Of a stretch of DNA of 64,000 nucleotides, positions 19,449 through 27,980 are shown piece by piece. Made by a program: the position numbers and the translations under genes. The notes beneath the pieces are model-generated. The model saw nothing but the letters and a program-made list of their open reading frames with translations. It had not been told where the DNA came from and searched no databases. The stretch is from positions 1-64,000 of the forward strand of contig CAYULF010000018.1 in assembly GCA_964445695.1 (NCBI GenBank), read 5' to 3'. The DNA is from JAUIKM01 sp964445695. Its GTDB lineage: Bacteria; Bacteroidota; Ignavibacteria; Kapaibacteriales; UBA7675. Every line of letters starts with the position of its first letter. The first letter of the stretch is position 1.

Positions 19449-21587
19449 TTAAACATCGATCTGCGCGATGATGTCAATCTCCGTGTCTGACGGCAGCTCC
19501 GTGAAGCTGATGACCGAAACCGAGGGAAATGCCGTGTGAATCATGCGGTACAGATAAGGGCGCACCGTGGCCGATGTAATGATCAGCGGATTGTATCCGG
19601 CGATGCTGATCTCGTCCACCGCCTCCGTGATCGAATCGTTTAACTTGCGCAGAATATCCGGCGCCAGGCCAAGTGAAGCGCTGCCGGCCGTGCTGTTGTT
19701 CTGCAGCGCCTGCGTCATCACTTCCTCCACGCGCGGCGCCAGGCTGACCGCACGCACGATGCCGCGCTCGTCCTGATACAGGCGTTTGATCGTGTCGCTT
19801 AAACTGTGGCGAACGTATTCCGTTAACACGTCGACGTTTTTGGTGACGGACGCGTAGTCGAGCAGCGACTCAATAATCAACGGCAAATCGCGAATGGGAA
19901 CGCCCTCGCGCAGCATAGCCTGCAGCACCTTGTGCAGCGTGCCGAGCGGCAGGGTGTCGCGGCTGACTTCCTCCACCAACGCGGCGTAGTCTTTTTTCAG
20001 ATGATCGATCAGTTGTTTAACCGCCTGACGATCCAGTATGCGATCCGCGTAATTGCGCAGCGTTTCGGTTAAATGCGTCGAAATGACGGCCTCGGGTTCA
20101 ACAACCGTAAAGCCCATGATTTCGGCGTTCTCGCGTTCGGACGAAGGCAGCCAGGTAGCCGGCAAGCCAAAGACGGGTTCGGTGACGCGGATGCCCTGCA
20201 CCTCGCCCTGCGCCGAGCCGGGATTCATCGCCAGCAGCATGCCCGGATACACCTTGTTGGCCGCCACCTGATTGCCTCGCACCTTCAGAATGTATTGTTC
20301 GGCTTCGAGCTGGAGGTTGTCGCGCACACGCACCGGTGGAATTACGATGCCCAGCTCCGTCGCGAGTTGACGCCTGATATTGGTAATGCGCTTGAACAGA
20401 TCGCCGCCCTGAACCTCGTCAACCAGCGGAATAAGACTGTAGCCCAACTCCAGCTCAATCGGATCGATCGTCAGCAGGTCTTCGACCGGCTTTTCCTCCG
20501 GCTTTTTGGCGGAGTCGGCCTTGGCCAGTTCCTGCCGCAAATTTTCTTCGGCTTCCTGCTGAATAGTGCGCTGTCGGTAGTAGCCCAGAGCCCCCATGCC
20601 CGCGCCCAGTACGAGAAAAGGCAGCATCGGGAAACCGGGTAAAAGCGAGAAGAGACCGGCTGCGCCGGCAGTGAAGTAGAGCGTGCGCGGGTTGTTGGCA
20701 AATTGATCGCCTAGTTCCGTTTCGAGCTGCTCGCCCGAGGCGGAACGCGTCACAACCAGACCGGCGGCAACCGATATGAGCAGCGCCGGGATCTGCGAAA
20801 CCAGGCCGTCGCCGATCGTCAGAATTGTGTAGGTCGACATGGCCGAACTGACGTCCATGTCGCGCTGAAACACGCCGATTGCGATACCGGCAATTATGTT
20901 GACCGCCGTGATGATCAGGCCCGCAATCGCGTCCCCTTTTACAAACTTGGCGGCGCCGTCCATCGCCCCGTAAAATTCCGACTCCTGATTGAGTTCGGAA
21001 CGGCGCTTGCGCGCCGAGGCTTCATCGATGAAGCCGGCGTTCAGGTCGGCGTCGATGCTCATCTGTTTGCCGGGCAAGGCGTCGAGTGTAAATCGCGCCG
21101 TCACTTCGGCGATACGCCCCGAACCTTTGATAATGACGACAAAGTTGATGATCACCAGAATGATGAAAATGATGATCCCGACCACAAAATTGCCGCCTAT
21201 GACAAAACTGCCGAAAGCGGCGATGATGTCGCCCGCCGTCGCCTCGCTCAGAATGAGGCGCGTCGAGGCAATGTTGAGTCCCAGGCGGAACAGCGTCATT
21301 ACGAGCAGAATCGTCGGGAAAATCGAGATGTCCAGCGGGCTGCGAATGTACAGCGAGGTCATCAGGATCAATACCGAAAGCAGGATGCTGACCGAGAGCA
21401 TCACGTCCAGCATGAATGGCGGCAGCGGAATGAGCAACAGCCCCATGATGGCGATAATGCCGAAAGCGATCAGCGCATCGGATTTGCCGCGCAGAAATTC
21501 CAGGCGCGAGAGCAGACCCGACGCCATCGCACCGGTCGAAGCGGCGGGCGCGCCGCCTGCGGGAGCCAACTGTCGATTTTCAGCCAT
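19449..21587 (-). CDS. flhA: Flagellar export-gate protein FlhA
   Basis: 712 residues, the largest subunit of the flagellar type III export gate in the inner membrane. The N-terminal part carries about eight transmembrane segments (from ALIAFGIIAIMGLLLIPLPP onward). It includes the conserved FHIPEP-family stretch LFRLGLNIASTRLIL, KGSGRIAEVTARFTLDALPGKQM and a loop with the motif DLNAGFIDEASARKRR. The cytoplasmic domain (about 360-712) binds export substrates and chaperones. It is the last gene of fliP-fliQ-fliR-flhB-flhA, 37 nt after flhB. Virulence-type homologues (SctV) are possible in principle, but the gene order and sequence are flagellar. Confidence 0.95.
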   Translation of the reverse strand: MAENRQLAPAGGAPAASTGAMASGLLSRLEFLRGKSDALIAFGIIAIMGLLLIPLPPFMLDVMLSVSILLSVLILMTSLYIRSPLDISIFPTILLVMTLFRLGLNIASTRLILSEATAGDIIAAFGSFVIGGNFVVGIIIFIILVIINFVVIIKGSGRIAEVTARFTLDALPGKQMSIDADLNAGFIDEASARKRRSELNQESEFYGAMDGAAKFVKGDAIAGLIITAVNIIAGIAIGVFQRDMDVSSAMSTYTILTIGDGLVSQIPALLISVAAGLVVTRSASGEQLETELGDQFANNPRTLYFTAGAAGLFSLLPGFPMLPFLVLGAGMGALGYYRQRTIQQEAEENLRQELAKADSAKKPEEKPVEDLLTIDPIELELGYSLIPLVDEVQGGDLFKRITNIRRQLATELGIVIPPVRVRDNLQLEAEQYILKVRGNQVAANKVYPGMLLAMNPGSAQGEVQGIRVTEPVFGLPATWLPSSERENAEIMGFTVVEPEAVISTHLTETLRNYADRILDRQAVKQLIDHLKKDYAALVEEVSRDTLPLGTLHKVLQAMLREGVPIRDLPLIIESLLDYASVTKNVDVLTEYVRHSLSDTIKRLYQDERGIVRAVSLAPRVEEVMTQALQNNSTAGSASLGLAPDILRKLNDSITEAVDEISIAGYNPLIITSATVRPYLYRMIHTAFPSVSVISFTELPSDTEIDIIAQIDV

Positions 21588-21624
21588 TGTGTCGCTCTAC
21601 CTCAACCATGGAACGTCTGCTGTA

Positions 21625-22716
21625 TTAATTCTGCTGCGCGGCGTCCTGCCGTGCGCGGTACACCGTGGCCAGAATCTGGGCCACGGCGGTGAACAGGGAC
21701 TCGGGAATCACCTGATCGATGTCGACCATAGCGTACAAGCTTCGTGCCAAAGCTTTTTCTTCCACGATCGGTACATTGTTTTCCGTCGCAATTTTACGGA
21801 TCTGCAGCGCCAGAAAGTCGGCGCCTTTGGCCAGCACGCGCGGCGCGTCCATCGTCTCCACGTCGTACTTGAGCGCCACGGCGTAGTGCGTCGGGTTGGT
21901 AATGACCACGTCGGCGTCCTTGACGCGCTGCAACATCAGACGCTGCAATCGATTGCGCCCCATCTGGCGTATGCGCGCTTTCATGCGCACATCGCCTTCC
22001 ATCTGTTTGTTTTCGTCGCGCGTTTCCTGCTTGGTCATCATCATGTCCTTGCGGAACTTCCATTTCTGGTAGAAAAAGTCCGCCAGGGCGATGATGATAT
22101 ACGCCAGTCCGACCTTGTACACCAGCTCAAAAGCCAGCTCGGTCATAAACGGCCCCAGCTCGACAAAAGGCATCGTCATGATCACCATGATCGACGAGGC
22201 GCGCGGCGCCAGCACCGAGTACACAACCGTGCCGATAATCAGGATTTTGAAAAGCCCTTTGACGAACTCCACTACCGTGCGCGATGAAAAGAAGGTGTTT
22301 TTAATCCCCGTAAAAGGATTGAACACGCGTTTGAAGTCGACGCCCTCGGTGAACTTTTTGGACGCAAAATGTACGCCGACCTGCATGATTTCCGCGCCGA
22401 GCGCCACGGCGTAAATGACCACCAGCACCGGCAGAATGGTGAAGGCGACAAAAAAGGCCAGCTGCATGAAGTATTCGGGTGTGGTGCTGTCGTTGATCTG
22501 AATGAAACCGGAGTTAACAAAGAGCGCATGTGAAAATGCTCGTAACTGATCCACCAGGCGGCCGCTGAAAAGATAGACCACGAGGATGCCGAGCAGCAGC
22601 AATGCCGCCGTCGTTGTATCCACGCTCTTGGCCACCTGCCCGCGGTCGCGCGCCTGCTCGAGGCGCTTGGGGGTGGCCTGTTCGGTCTTCTCCTGGCCGT
22701 CGGCGTTTTCAGCCAT
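21625..22716 (-). CDS. flhB: Flagellar export switch protein FlhB
   Basis: 363 residues. The N-terminus carries the usual EKTEQATPKRLEQARDRGQV, followed by four transmembrane segments between about 35 and 215. The cytoplasmic domain has the autocleavage motif N274-P275-T276-H277 in VVITNPTHYAVALKY. Cleavage there switches export from rod/hook to filament substrates. The start has GGAGG about 9 nt upstream. It lies 65 nt after fliR. Confidence 0.96.
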   Translation of the reverse strand: MAENADGQEKTEQATPKRLEQARDRGQVAKSVDTTTAALLLLGILVVYLFSGRLVDQLRAFSHALFVNSGFIQINDSTTPEYFMQLAFFVAFTILPVLVVIYAVALGAEIMQVGVHFASKKFTEGVDFKRVFNPFTGIKNTFFSSRTVVEFVKGLFKILIIGTVVYSVLAPRASSIMVIMTMPFVELGPFMTELAFELVYKVGLAYIIIALADFFYQKWKFRKDMMMTKQETRDENKQMEGDVRMKARIRQMGRNRLQRLMLQRVKDADVVITNPTHYAVALKYDVETMDAPRVLAKGADFLALQIRKIATENNVPIVEEKALARSLYAMVDIDQVIPESLFTAVAQILATVYRARQDAAQQN

Positions 22717-22781
22717 CGGACTTTGCCTCCGCCGGCGTCGCAGCGACGCCGTTTAACACCCAAAAACAAACAGGGCGGCGT

Positions 22782-23585
22782 TTATGTTGCCGCGGCCTGC
22801 AAACTGAGAATGACTTCAAGGATATAGCCTTCAAACAACTCCAGCGCGTTTTTCATCACGTAGATAAACACCGGCGTTGTGATCATCAAAGTCAAAAGAC
22901 CGATGATGATTTTGAACTGAAAGCTCAACACAAAAATGTTAATCTGCGGCGCCACGCGCGCCAGCAAGGCCAGCGCCAGATTCGTGATAAACAGCGCGAT
23001 AATAACCGGCGCCGCAATCTTGGTGCCGATCAGAAACATCTGCGTCACCAGGCGAATAAGCAGTTCAATCGTCGGGCCGGAAAACGCAAAATGCCCCACG
23101 GGCACGGCTTCAACGCTGGCGTAAACCGCCTCGATTAAAAAATGATGCCCGTTCAGCACCAGAAACAGCATCAGCGCCGCCAGCCACTGAATCTCGCCGA
23201 CCAGCGTCGGCGCGTTCAGGTTCAGGTTAAACAGCGCCGAAGTCTGGTAGCCCATGTCGAAGTCGGCCAGACCGCCGGCAAAACGCACAGCCTGAAACAA
23301 CAGGTTGGCCGAGTAACCGATCACGATGCCGACGAATGCCTCTTTGAACACGAGGACAAGCAAAAACATCGGTTCCAGTATCAGCGGCGCCTGCCCCTCG
23401 CCAAAAGCCGCCGTCATCACGATGGCGATCACGACCGCCAGGATGACTTTGATCTGCGTCAGAATTGCCGGATTGCCGAAAAACGGCGCGACCATCATCA
23501 TGCCCGTGACGCGCACAAAAAACAGAACGCCCACAAGGAAGCGCTCCGTCAACATTTCCATCGTCAGTCCGTCGGGCACAGGCAT
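22782..23585 (-). CDS. fliR: Flagellar export-gate protein FliR
   Basis: 267 residues with about six hydrophobic segments. Family landmarks are FFVRVTGMMMVAPFFGN near 22-38, VILAVVIAIVMTAAF, and the central GLADFDMGYQTSALFN. FliR joins FliP and FliQ in the helical export pore of the flagellar basal body. It follows fliQ by 68 nt. No strong ribosome-binding site is visible, so translation may depend on coupling or a leaderless-type context. Confidence 0.93.
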   Translation of the reverse strand: MPVPDGLTMEMLTERFLVGVLFFVRVTGMMMVAPFFGNPAILTQIKVILAVVIAIVMTAAFGEGQAPLILEPMFLLVLVFKEAFVGIVIGYSANLLFQAVRFAGGLADFDMGYQTSALFNLNLNAPTLVGEIQWLAALMLFLVLNGHHFLIEAVYASVEAVPVGHFAFSGPTIELLIRLVTQMFLIGTKIAAPVIIALFITNLALALLARVAPQINIFVLSFQFKIIIGLLTLMITTPVFIYVMKNALELFEGYILEVILSLQAAAT

Positions 23586-23653
23586 TTTTGGTCAATATTA
23601 TCCAGTCAGAACACTTTTGTGGATTGTTCGCAGTCAGCATGCAGCACGCGGCG

Positions 23654-23920
23654 CTAACCCAGCTCCGGTATCATGTTGAACAACTCGATGGTGAAGGTCT
23701 TGAGGTTGGAAATCATGAATGGCATCACCGCCACCGTCACGATAAACACGACTATCAGTTTGGGCACAAATGTCAGCGTCTGCTCGGAAATCGAGGTCGC
23801 AGCCTGAAAAATCGAGACCGTCAGACCGACGATCAGCGACAGCAACAGCAGCGGTCCCGCGATCAGCAGCACGTAGTAAAACGATTCGCGCGCCAGAAAA
23901 ACGACCATTTCCTCGGTCAT
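23654..23920 (-). CDS. fliQ: Flagellar export-gate protein FliQ
   Basis: 88 residues with two transmembrane helices (VLLIAGPLLLLSLIVGLTV and LIVVFIVTVAVMPFMIS). The conserved SIFQAATSISEQTLTFVPK lies between them, exactly as in FliQ/SctS. The usual length is about 89. It lies between fliP and fliR and is a core part of the export pore. Confidence 0.95.
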   Translation of the reverse strand: MTEEMVVFLARESFYYVLLIAGPLLLLSLIVGLTVSIFQAATSISEQTLTFVPKLIVVFIVTVAVMPFMISNLKTFTIELFNMIPELG

Positions 23921-23968
23921 GTTGAGTCCCCGTCAGAGTTGAATCTGGCCGATCCGCCCGGACCGCAC

Positions 23969-24796
23969 CTACACCGCCGCCACACTTTCCATGAGCGACG
24001 AAACTATCAGATACCAGCCGTCGACCAGGATAAACAGCAAGACCTTGACCGGCAGCGAAATCAACTGCGGCGGCAGGAGCATCATCCCGAGCGACATCAG
24101 AATACTGGCGATAATCATATCGATTATCAGAAACGGAATAAAAATCACAAAGCCAATCTGGAATCCCGTGCGCAGCTCGCTGATCGTAAACGCCGGAATA
24201 ATCGCCAGCAGGCTGACGTCGTCAATCGACTCCGGTTTTTCGCCGCTTTGCAGCTTGACAAACAGCGCCAGATCCTCTTCCCGCGTGTGTTTGAGCATAA
24301 ACTCGCGGAAAGGTTCAATCATTCTGTCAACGGCTTCGGCCTGGGTAATCTCTTCGTTCAGGTAGGGCTGCAGGCCGTTGGTATTGGCCTCGTCCAGCAC
24401 GGGCGTCATCACAAACAGCGTCAGAAACAGCGCCAGTCCGACGAGCACCTGGGCGGGCGGCTGCGTATGCGTGGCCAGTGCCTGCTTCAGGAAGTGGAAG
24501 ACCACGATCATTCGTGTAAAACACGTCATCATGACCAGAATGGACGGGGCCAGCGTCAGCACCGTCAGCATCATCAGCAGCTGGATCGTCGTCACAAAAT
24601 CATCCGGCGAGTCGGCTTCATCGATCCCCAGCGAGATCGAAGGCAGGCCGATACTCGAGCCGCCCGCACCGCCGCCCGTGCTGTTCTGGGCCCACATTTC
24701 CACCGCACCGAGGGCCGCAAAAACGCCCAGCAGCACGACCAGTGCGATCGCCCCGCGCTTATGAGTTTTGACTTGTCGAGTGAGTTTTTGCCACAT
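23969..24796 (-). CDS. fliP: Flagellar export-gate protein FliP
   Basis: 275 residues from the ATG at 24796. The N-terminus has a hydrophobic signal-type segment (GAIALVVLLGVFAALGAV) ending near MWAQNS, as many FliP proteins do. Next come LTLAPSILVMMTCFTRMIVV, PPAQVLVGLALFLTLFVMTP, PAFTISELRTGFQIGFVIFI and LGMMLLPPQLISLPVKVLLF, all hallmark FliP segments. The frame could start 15 codons earlier, but that adds only a charged leader. It is the first gene of the cluster, and no fliO-like gene lies immediately upstream. Confidence 0.95.
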   Translation of the reverse strand: MWQKLTRQVKTHKRGAIALVVLLGVFAALGAVEMWAQNSTGGGAGGSSIGLPSISLGIDEADSPDDFVTTIQLLMMLTVLTLAPSILVMMTCFTRMIVVFHFLKQALATHTQPPAQVLVGLALFLTLFVMTPVLDEANTNGLQPYLNEEITQAEAVDRMIEPFREFMLKHTREEDLALFVKLQSGEKPESIDDVSLLAIIPAFTISELRTGFQIGFVIFIPFLIIDMIIASILMSLGMMLLPPQLISLPVKVLLFILVDGWYLIVSSLMESVAAV

Positions 24797-24972
24797 GGAA
24801 TCGCCGTTGATAGTAGACAGGCTCCGCCGATCACTGCGCAACTATCGTGCCGAATTTGCGGCTGAAGGTTTGTGGTGGACTTCCGACTGAGCGGCTTCAG
24901 GCTTCGCCTGGCCTTCAACGGCCTTTTTGTTTGTCGGCGGGAGCGGAGCGAACAGAACACCGAAAACAAAAA

Positions 24973-25001
24973 GAGCTGTGAGCCCTCAGGGCTCACAGCT
25001 C
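24973..25001. repeat. Perfect 29-nt hairpin, copy 1 of 2
   Basis: Arms GAGCTGTGAGCCCT and AGGGCTCACAGCTC flank a single C. On the minus strand TTTTTGTTTT follows, so it can end minus-strand transcripts. The same hairpin, differing only at the central base, recurs at 51622-51650. Confidence 0.9.
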
Positions 25002-25192
25002 CTACGTAGTTTTACGTAGTGGCCGGCGGCTCAACGCCCATTCAACGGCCGGCCGCCGGACGCTCGTTGACAAACAAGAAAGTCATCGAGCCTGAGGGCA
25101 AGCGCAGCGCAGTCCTCAAAGCGATCAGTATTTCAGCCGCCAGGCTGCGAGTCCAAACCACCGAGCCGCAAGGCTACAGTAGCGCCCAAAAC

Positions 25193-25223
25193 AAAAAAAC
25201 ACCCGCGCCGGAAGCACGGGTGT
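25193..25223 (-). terminator. Terminator of the sugar-dehydrogenase-like operon
   Basis: Read on the minus strand, arms ACACCCGTGC and GCGCGGGTGT pair with one wobble around a short loop and are followed by seven T residues, about 30 nt after the stop at 25255. Confidence 0.88.
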
Positions 25224-25254
25224 CAAATAAACGCGTCGCCGAGTTATCAGTCCG

Positions 25255-27930
25255 TCATTCAATGATCAGGCTGCGGTCCAGAACCGCCTCACCCGCGCGC
25301 AGGCGCAGAATGTACACGCCGGCCGGACGATCCAGATCCGTAATGCGGATGTGATCCGCCGCGCCGACGCCGCGACGCAATACCGTCGCATTGCCGCGCA
25401 GGTCGATCAAACTCAACTGCCAGCTGCGCGGCCGATCCAGCGCCATGTTAACACTGAATTCCGAGTGCGCCGGATTTGGACTCACGTCCAGACTCCAGCC
25501 GGAATTCAGCGCGTCCATGTTAACATCGCTGACGACATTGCCGATAAGCGGCACATCAACCGGCGCAAACAGGTCCTGAATGTGAATCTGTAAAGTCGCA
25601 GATTTTTGCCCTTCCGACGTCGGCGCAAATTCGATTATTGCACACATCTCCAGATTCTGCGGAATTTCATCGCCAATCCAGTGTATGATGTTAAACTGAT
25701 CCGGGTTGTCTCCGACAATGTCAAGGCCGGTGACGCGGGCCGTGTCAAGGATCCTGTTGTAGTACTGGTATACAACTTCGCTGCGTTCGTTAACATACGT
25801 ATCGGGAAACGTGACGGGAGTTTGTATTTGTCTGTTAACCGCCGTCCCGTCAAATCGGATTGTCAGAGGATTGACCGTGCCTGCGTTCGGATCTGATTCG
25901 GGCCAGATGAGCTCCGTGGTTTGTTGACCAAAACCGATACTGGCCATGCTGAAGTCGACCGTTACACGCCCCAGCGGGGGCAACACCAAATCGGGCGTAA
26001 TAATATTGCCGATTATCTCCGCTTCTTTGCCGTGCTCCAGATCAAAGGTCGGGCGCCCCGGTTTAATATCGCGGTCGGAAATATTAAACAGACTGGCGCT
26101 GAATTCAAATGGGCGGCATTCGGGATACTCACCCAGTTGCAAAATGTTCACAGGCACCCAGTCATCCTGCAGCCAGATTGCGTCGGCTTGTCGTGCGGCC
26201 ACAATAATGTTAAGCGGGTCGTCATCGCCGCTGCTCTGTACCGACAGCAATCCAAGATATGAATCGTCAAATTTGCCTTTGATGTACTTGAGGCCAAGGC
26301 GCAGAATCTTGTCGTCGTTGTCATCATCAATTTCAATCGACTCCACCTGAATCTGATCCGTTCCCGTCAGTATCCAACTGGCGACCTCGTCAACGTCGTC
26401 ATCACTGAGTGTAAATGTGAAGACGCTGTCTTTTGATTCGTCCACAGGTCCAAAGTTGGCGACCAGAAGTTCGTCAACCGGCCGGATTGATTCCCCGGTA
26501 CCGATAAGCGTGACCTGATGGTCTCCGTTTTCCGTGTTGGAATCAAAGGCAAAGACCGCGACGTATTCCTGTACCTCACGCGGTGAGAAGTACACTTCAA
26601 ATTCGACCTGCTGATCCGGCTCGAGGACAATCGAACGAGGTTGTTCCGCCATGAAAAAACCGCGACGGCTGTTGTTCTCCAGACGGATATTAAAAATGCG
26701 GACCGCTACGTCGCCGGTGTTTTCGACCGTGATCCGCGTTTTGTCCGACGCCGCAATCTCGGCTTTCAGACCGGTTTTCTCTTTTTCGACGGAAAGGAGA
26801 TTTTCACCTTCAACAATGCGCAGAATTTCGAGAATGCGGTCCGGTTTGGGAATGTTGCGCTCGGAGTTGGTCGTGGCCACAAAAATGCGGCCCTCTGGAG
26901 AAAAGGCGAAGTCGCGCAGGCGTCCCCAGCGTTCTTTAAACATCTGTTCTTCGGATTCAACCGCATTGCCGTCGGGCGTCATATGCATGCGGTAGATCGT
27001 TTCGTTTTTCAGTGTCGAAACAAAAACGGAGTGCTGCCATTCGGGGAATGCATCGCCATTGTAATACAGAGTACCGGAAGGAGCAATCGACGGCGTCCAG
27101 GCGGTGATGGGTTCCACGACGTCGTTGGCTTCACAGAACGCCTCCTCAATCGGATTGTCGCAATAACCCTGCACCGTCGGCCAGCCGTAGTTTCCGCCTT
27201 TGACAATGATGTTAAACTCGTCGTCGTTAAACGTACCGTGCTCCGTGCTGTACAACTGACCGTCGGGCCCCCAGCACAAGCCCTGCGGATTGCGGTGCCC
27301 CAGCGACCACACCCGCTTACCGGGAAAGGGATTATCTTCGGGCACGTTGCCGTCCAGATCTATGCGCAGAATTTTACCCTGCAATTCATCCAGGTTCTGC
27401 GGCTTGCCGATGTCGTCGCGATCGCCGATAGTAATGTACAGCAAATTGTCCGGGCCTATCAACAGGCGGCTGCCGGCGTGAATATTCGCTATGGATGAAC
27501 GCGGCACAATGCGTACTTCATCAACGAGTTGATCCAGCTCCGCGTCGTAGCGAAACTTGCCGACTGTTAAAAAGGGAATTTCATTCTCGTCCAGAAATGA
27601 ATAGGAGATAAATACAAAAGGTTCGTTCTCAAAGTCCGGATGAATCGCCATACCCAGCATACCGCTTTCATGTGTCACGGCCACGTGGTCGCGAATATCC
27701 AGCAGTTGCCTGATCTCGCCATTCTCCGGATTGACAGCACTGACTCGGCCGACACGCTCCGTAAACCAGATCCAGCCGTCCGGCCCCCAGATAATCTCCC
27801 ATGGACGATCCAGCTCGGGCGTCAGATCCCAATGCGTGTATTGTGTTTCGTCGGTCTGAGCGTTTAATGTGATCGTTGTATAAAACAAAGCAAGGACGAT
27901 GAGACAGAATGAGCGCAATAACATGTTCAT
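25255..27930 (-). CDS. Secreted glucose/sorbosone-dehydrogenase-like protein with T9SS tail (paralogue 1)
   Basis: 891 residues. The signal peptide ends at LNAQTD. Residues of about 35-370 form a GSDH-type six-bladed propeller: FTERVGRV, the putative catalytic histidine H151 in NIHAGSRL, GHRNPQGL at 211-218, and EHGTFNDDEFNII from 230. Family members oxidise aldose-type sugars with PQQ, but the substrate here cannot be read from sequence. A cysteine pair (C257, C266) is shared by all three paralogues. Residues of about 375-800 look like Ig/ASH-type beta domains. The end (SPNPAHSEFSV...GVYILRLRAGEAVLDRSLIIE) is a T9SS type-A-like sorting domain. Only 50 nt separate it from the upstream paralogue, suggesting cotranscription. 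Confidence 0.88.
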   Translation of the reverse strand: MNMLLRSFCLIVLALFYTTITLNAQTDETQYTHWDLTPELDRPWEIIWGPDGWIWFTERVGRVSAVNPENGEIRQLLDIRDHVAVTHESGMLGMAIHPDFENEPFVFISYSFLDENEIPFLTVGKFRYDAELDQLVDEVRIVPRSSIANIHAGSRLLIGPDNLLYITIGDRDDIGKPQNLDELQGKILRIDLDGNVPEDNPFPGKRVWSLGHRNPQGLCWGPDGQLYSTEHGTFNDDEFNIIVKGGNYGWPTVQGYCDNPIEEAFCEANDVVEPITAWTPSIAPSGTLYYNGDAFPEWQHSVFVSTLKNETIYRMHMTPDGNAVESEEQMFKERWGRLRDFAFSPEGRIFVATTNSERNIPKPDRILEILRIVEGENLLSVEKEKTGLKAEIAASDKTRITVENTGDVAVRIFNIRLENNSRRGFFMAEQPRSIVLEPDQQVEFEVYFSPREVQEYVAVFAFDSNTENGDHQVTLIGTGESIRPVDELLVANFGPVDESKDSVFTFTLSDDDVDEVASWILTGTDQIQVESIEIDDDNDDKILRLGLKYIKGKFDDSYLGLLSVQSSGDDDPLNIIVAARQADAIWLQDDWVPVNILQLGEYPECRPFEFSASLFNISDRDIKPGRPTFDLEHGKEAEIIGNIITPDLVLPPLGRVTVDFSMASIGFGQQTTELIWPESDPNAGTVNPLTIRFDGTAVNRQIQTPVTFPDTYVNERSEVVYQYYNRILDTARVTGLDIVGDNPDQFNIIHWIGDEIPQNLEMCAIIEFAPTSEGQKSATLQIHIQDLFAPVDVPLIGNVVSDVNMDALNSGWSLDVSPNPAHSEFSVNMALDRPRSWQLSLIDLRGNATVLRRGVGAADHIRITDLDRPAGVYILRLRAGEAVLDRSLIIE

Positions 27931-27980
27931 ATCTCGATTGTTAAGTCAGGAATAATCTGAAGTTTTTCCGGGTTTTCAGT

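Larger units (their letters stand above)
24797..25254. other. Spacer upstream of the flagellar operon with two hairpins
   Basis: It holds the 3' ends of the sugar-dehydrogenase operon (hairpins at 25193-25223 and 24973-25001) and must contain the fliP promoter. A GGCC-ttcaac-GGCC mini-hairpin followed by TTTTTGTTTGTC begins at 24910. No gene is supported. Confidence 0.6.

Noticed and set aside
23588..24865. 425-codon plus-strand frame over fliQ and fliP
   Set aside because: The translation is dominated by Arg, His and Gln, typical of an antisense shadow. The minus strand carries unmistakable FliQ and FliP.
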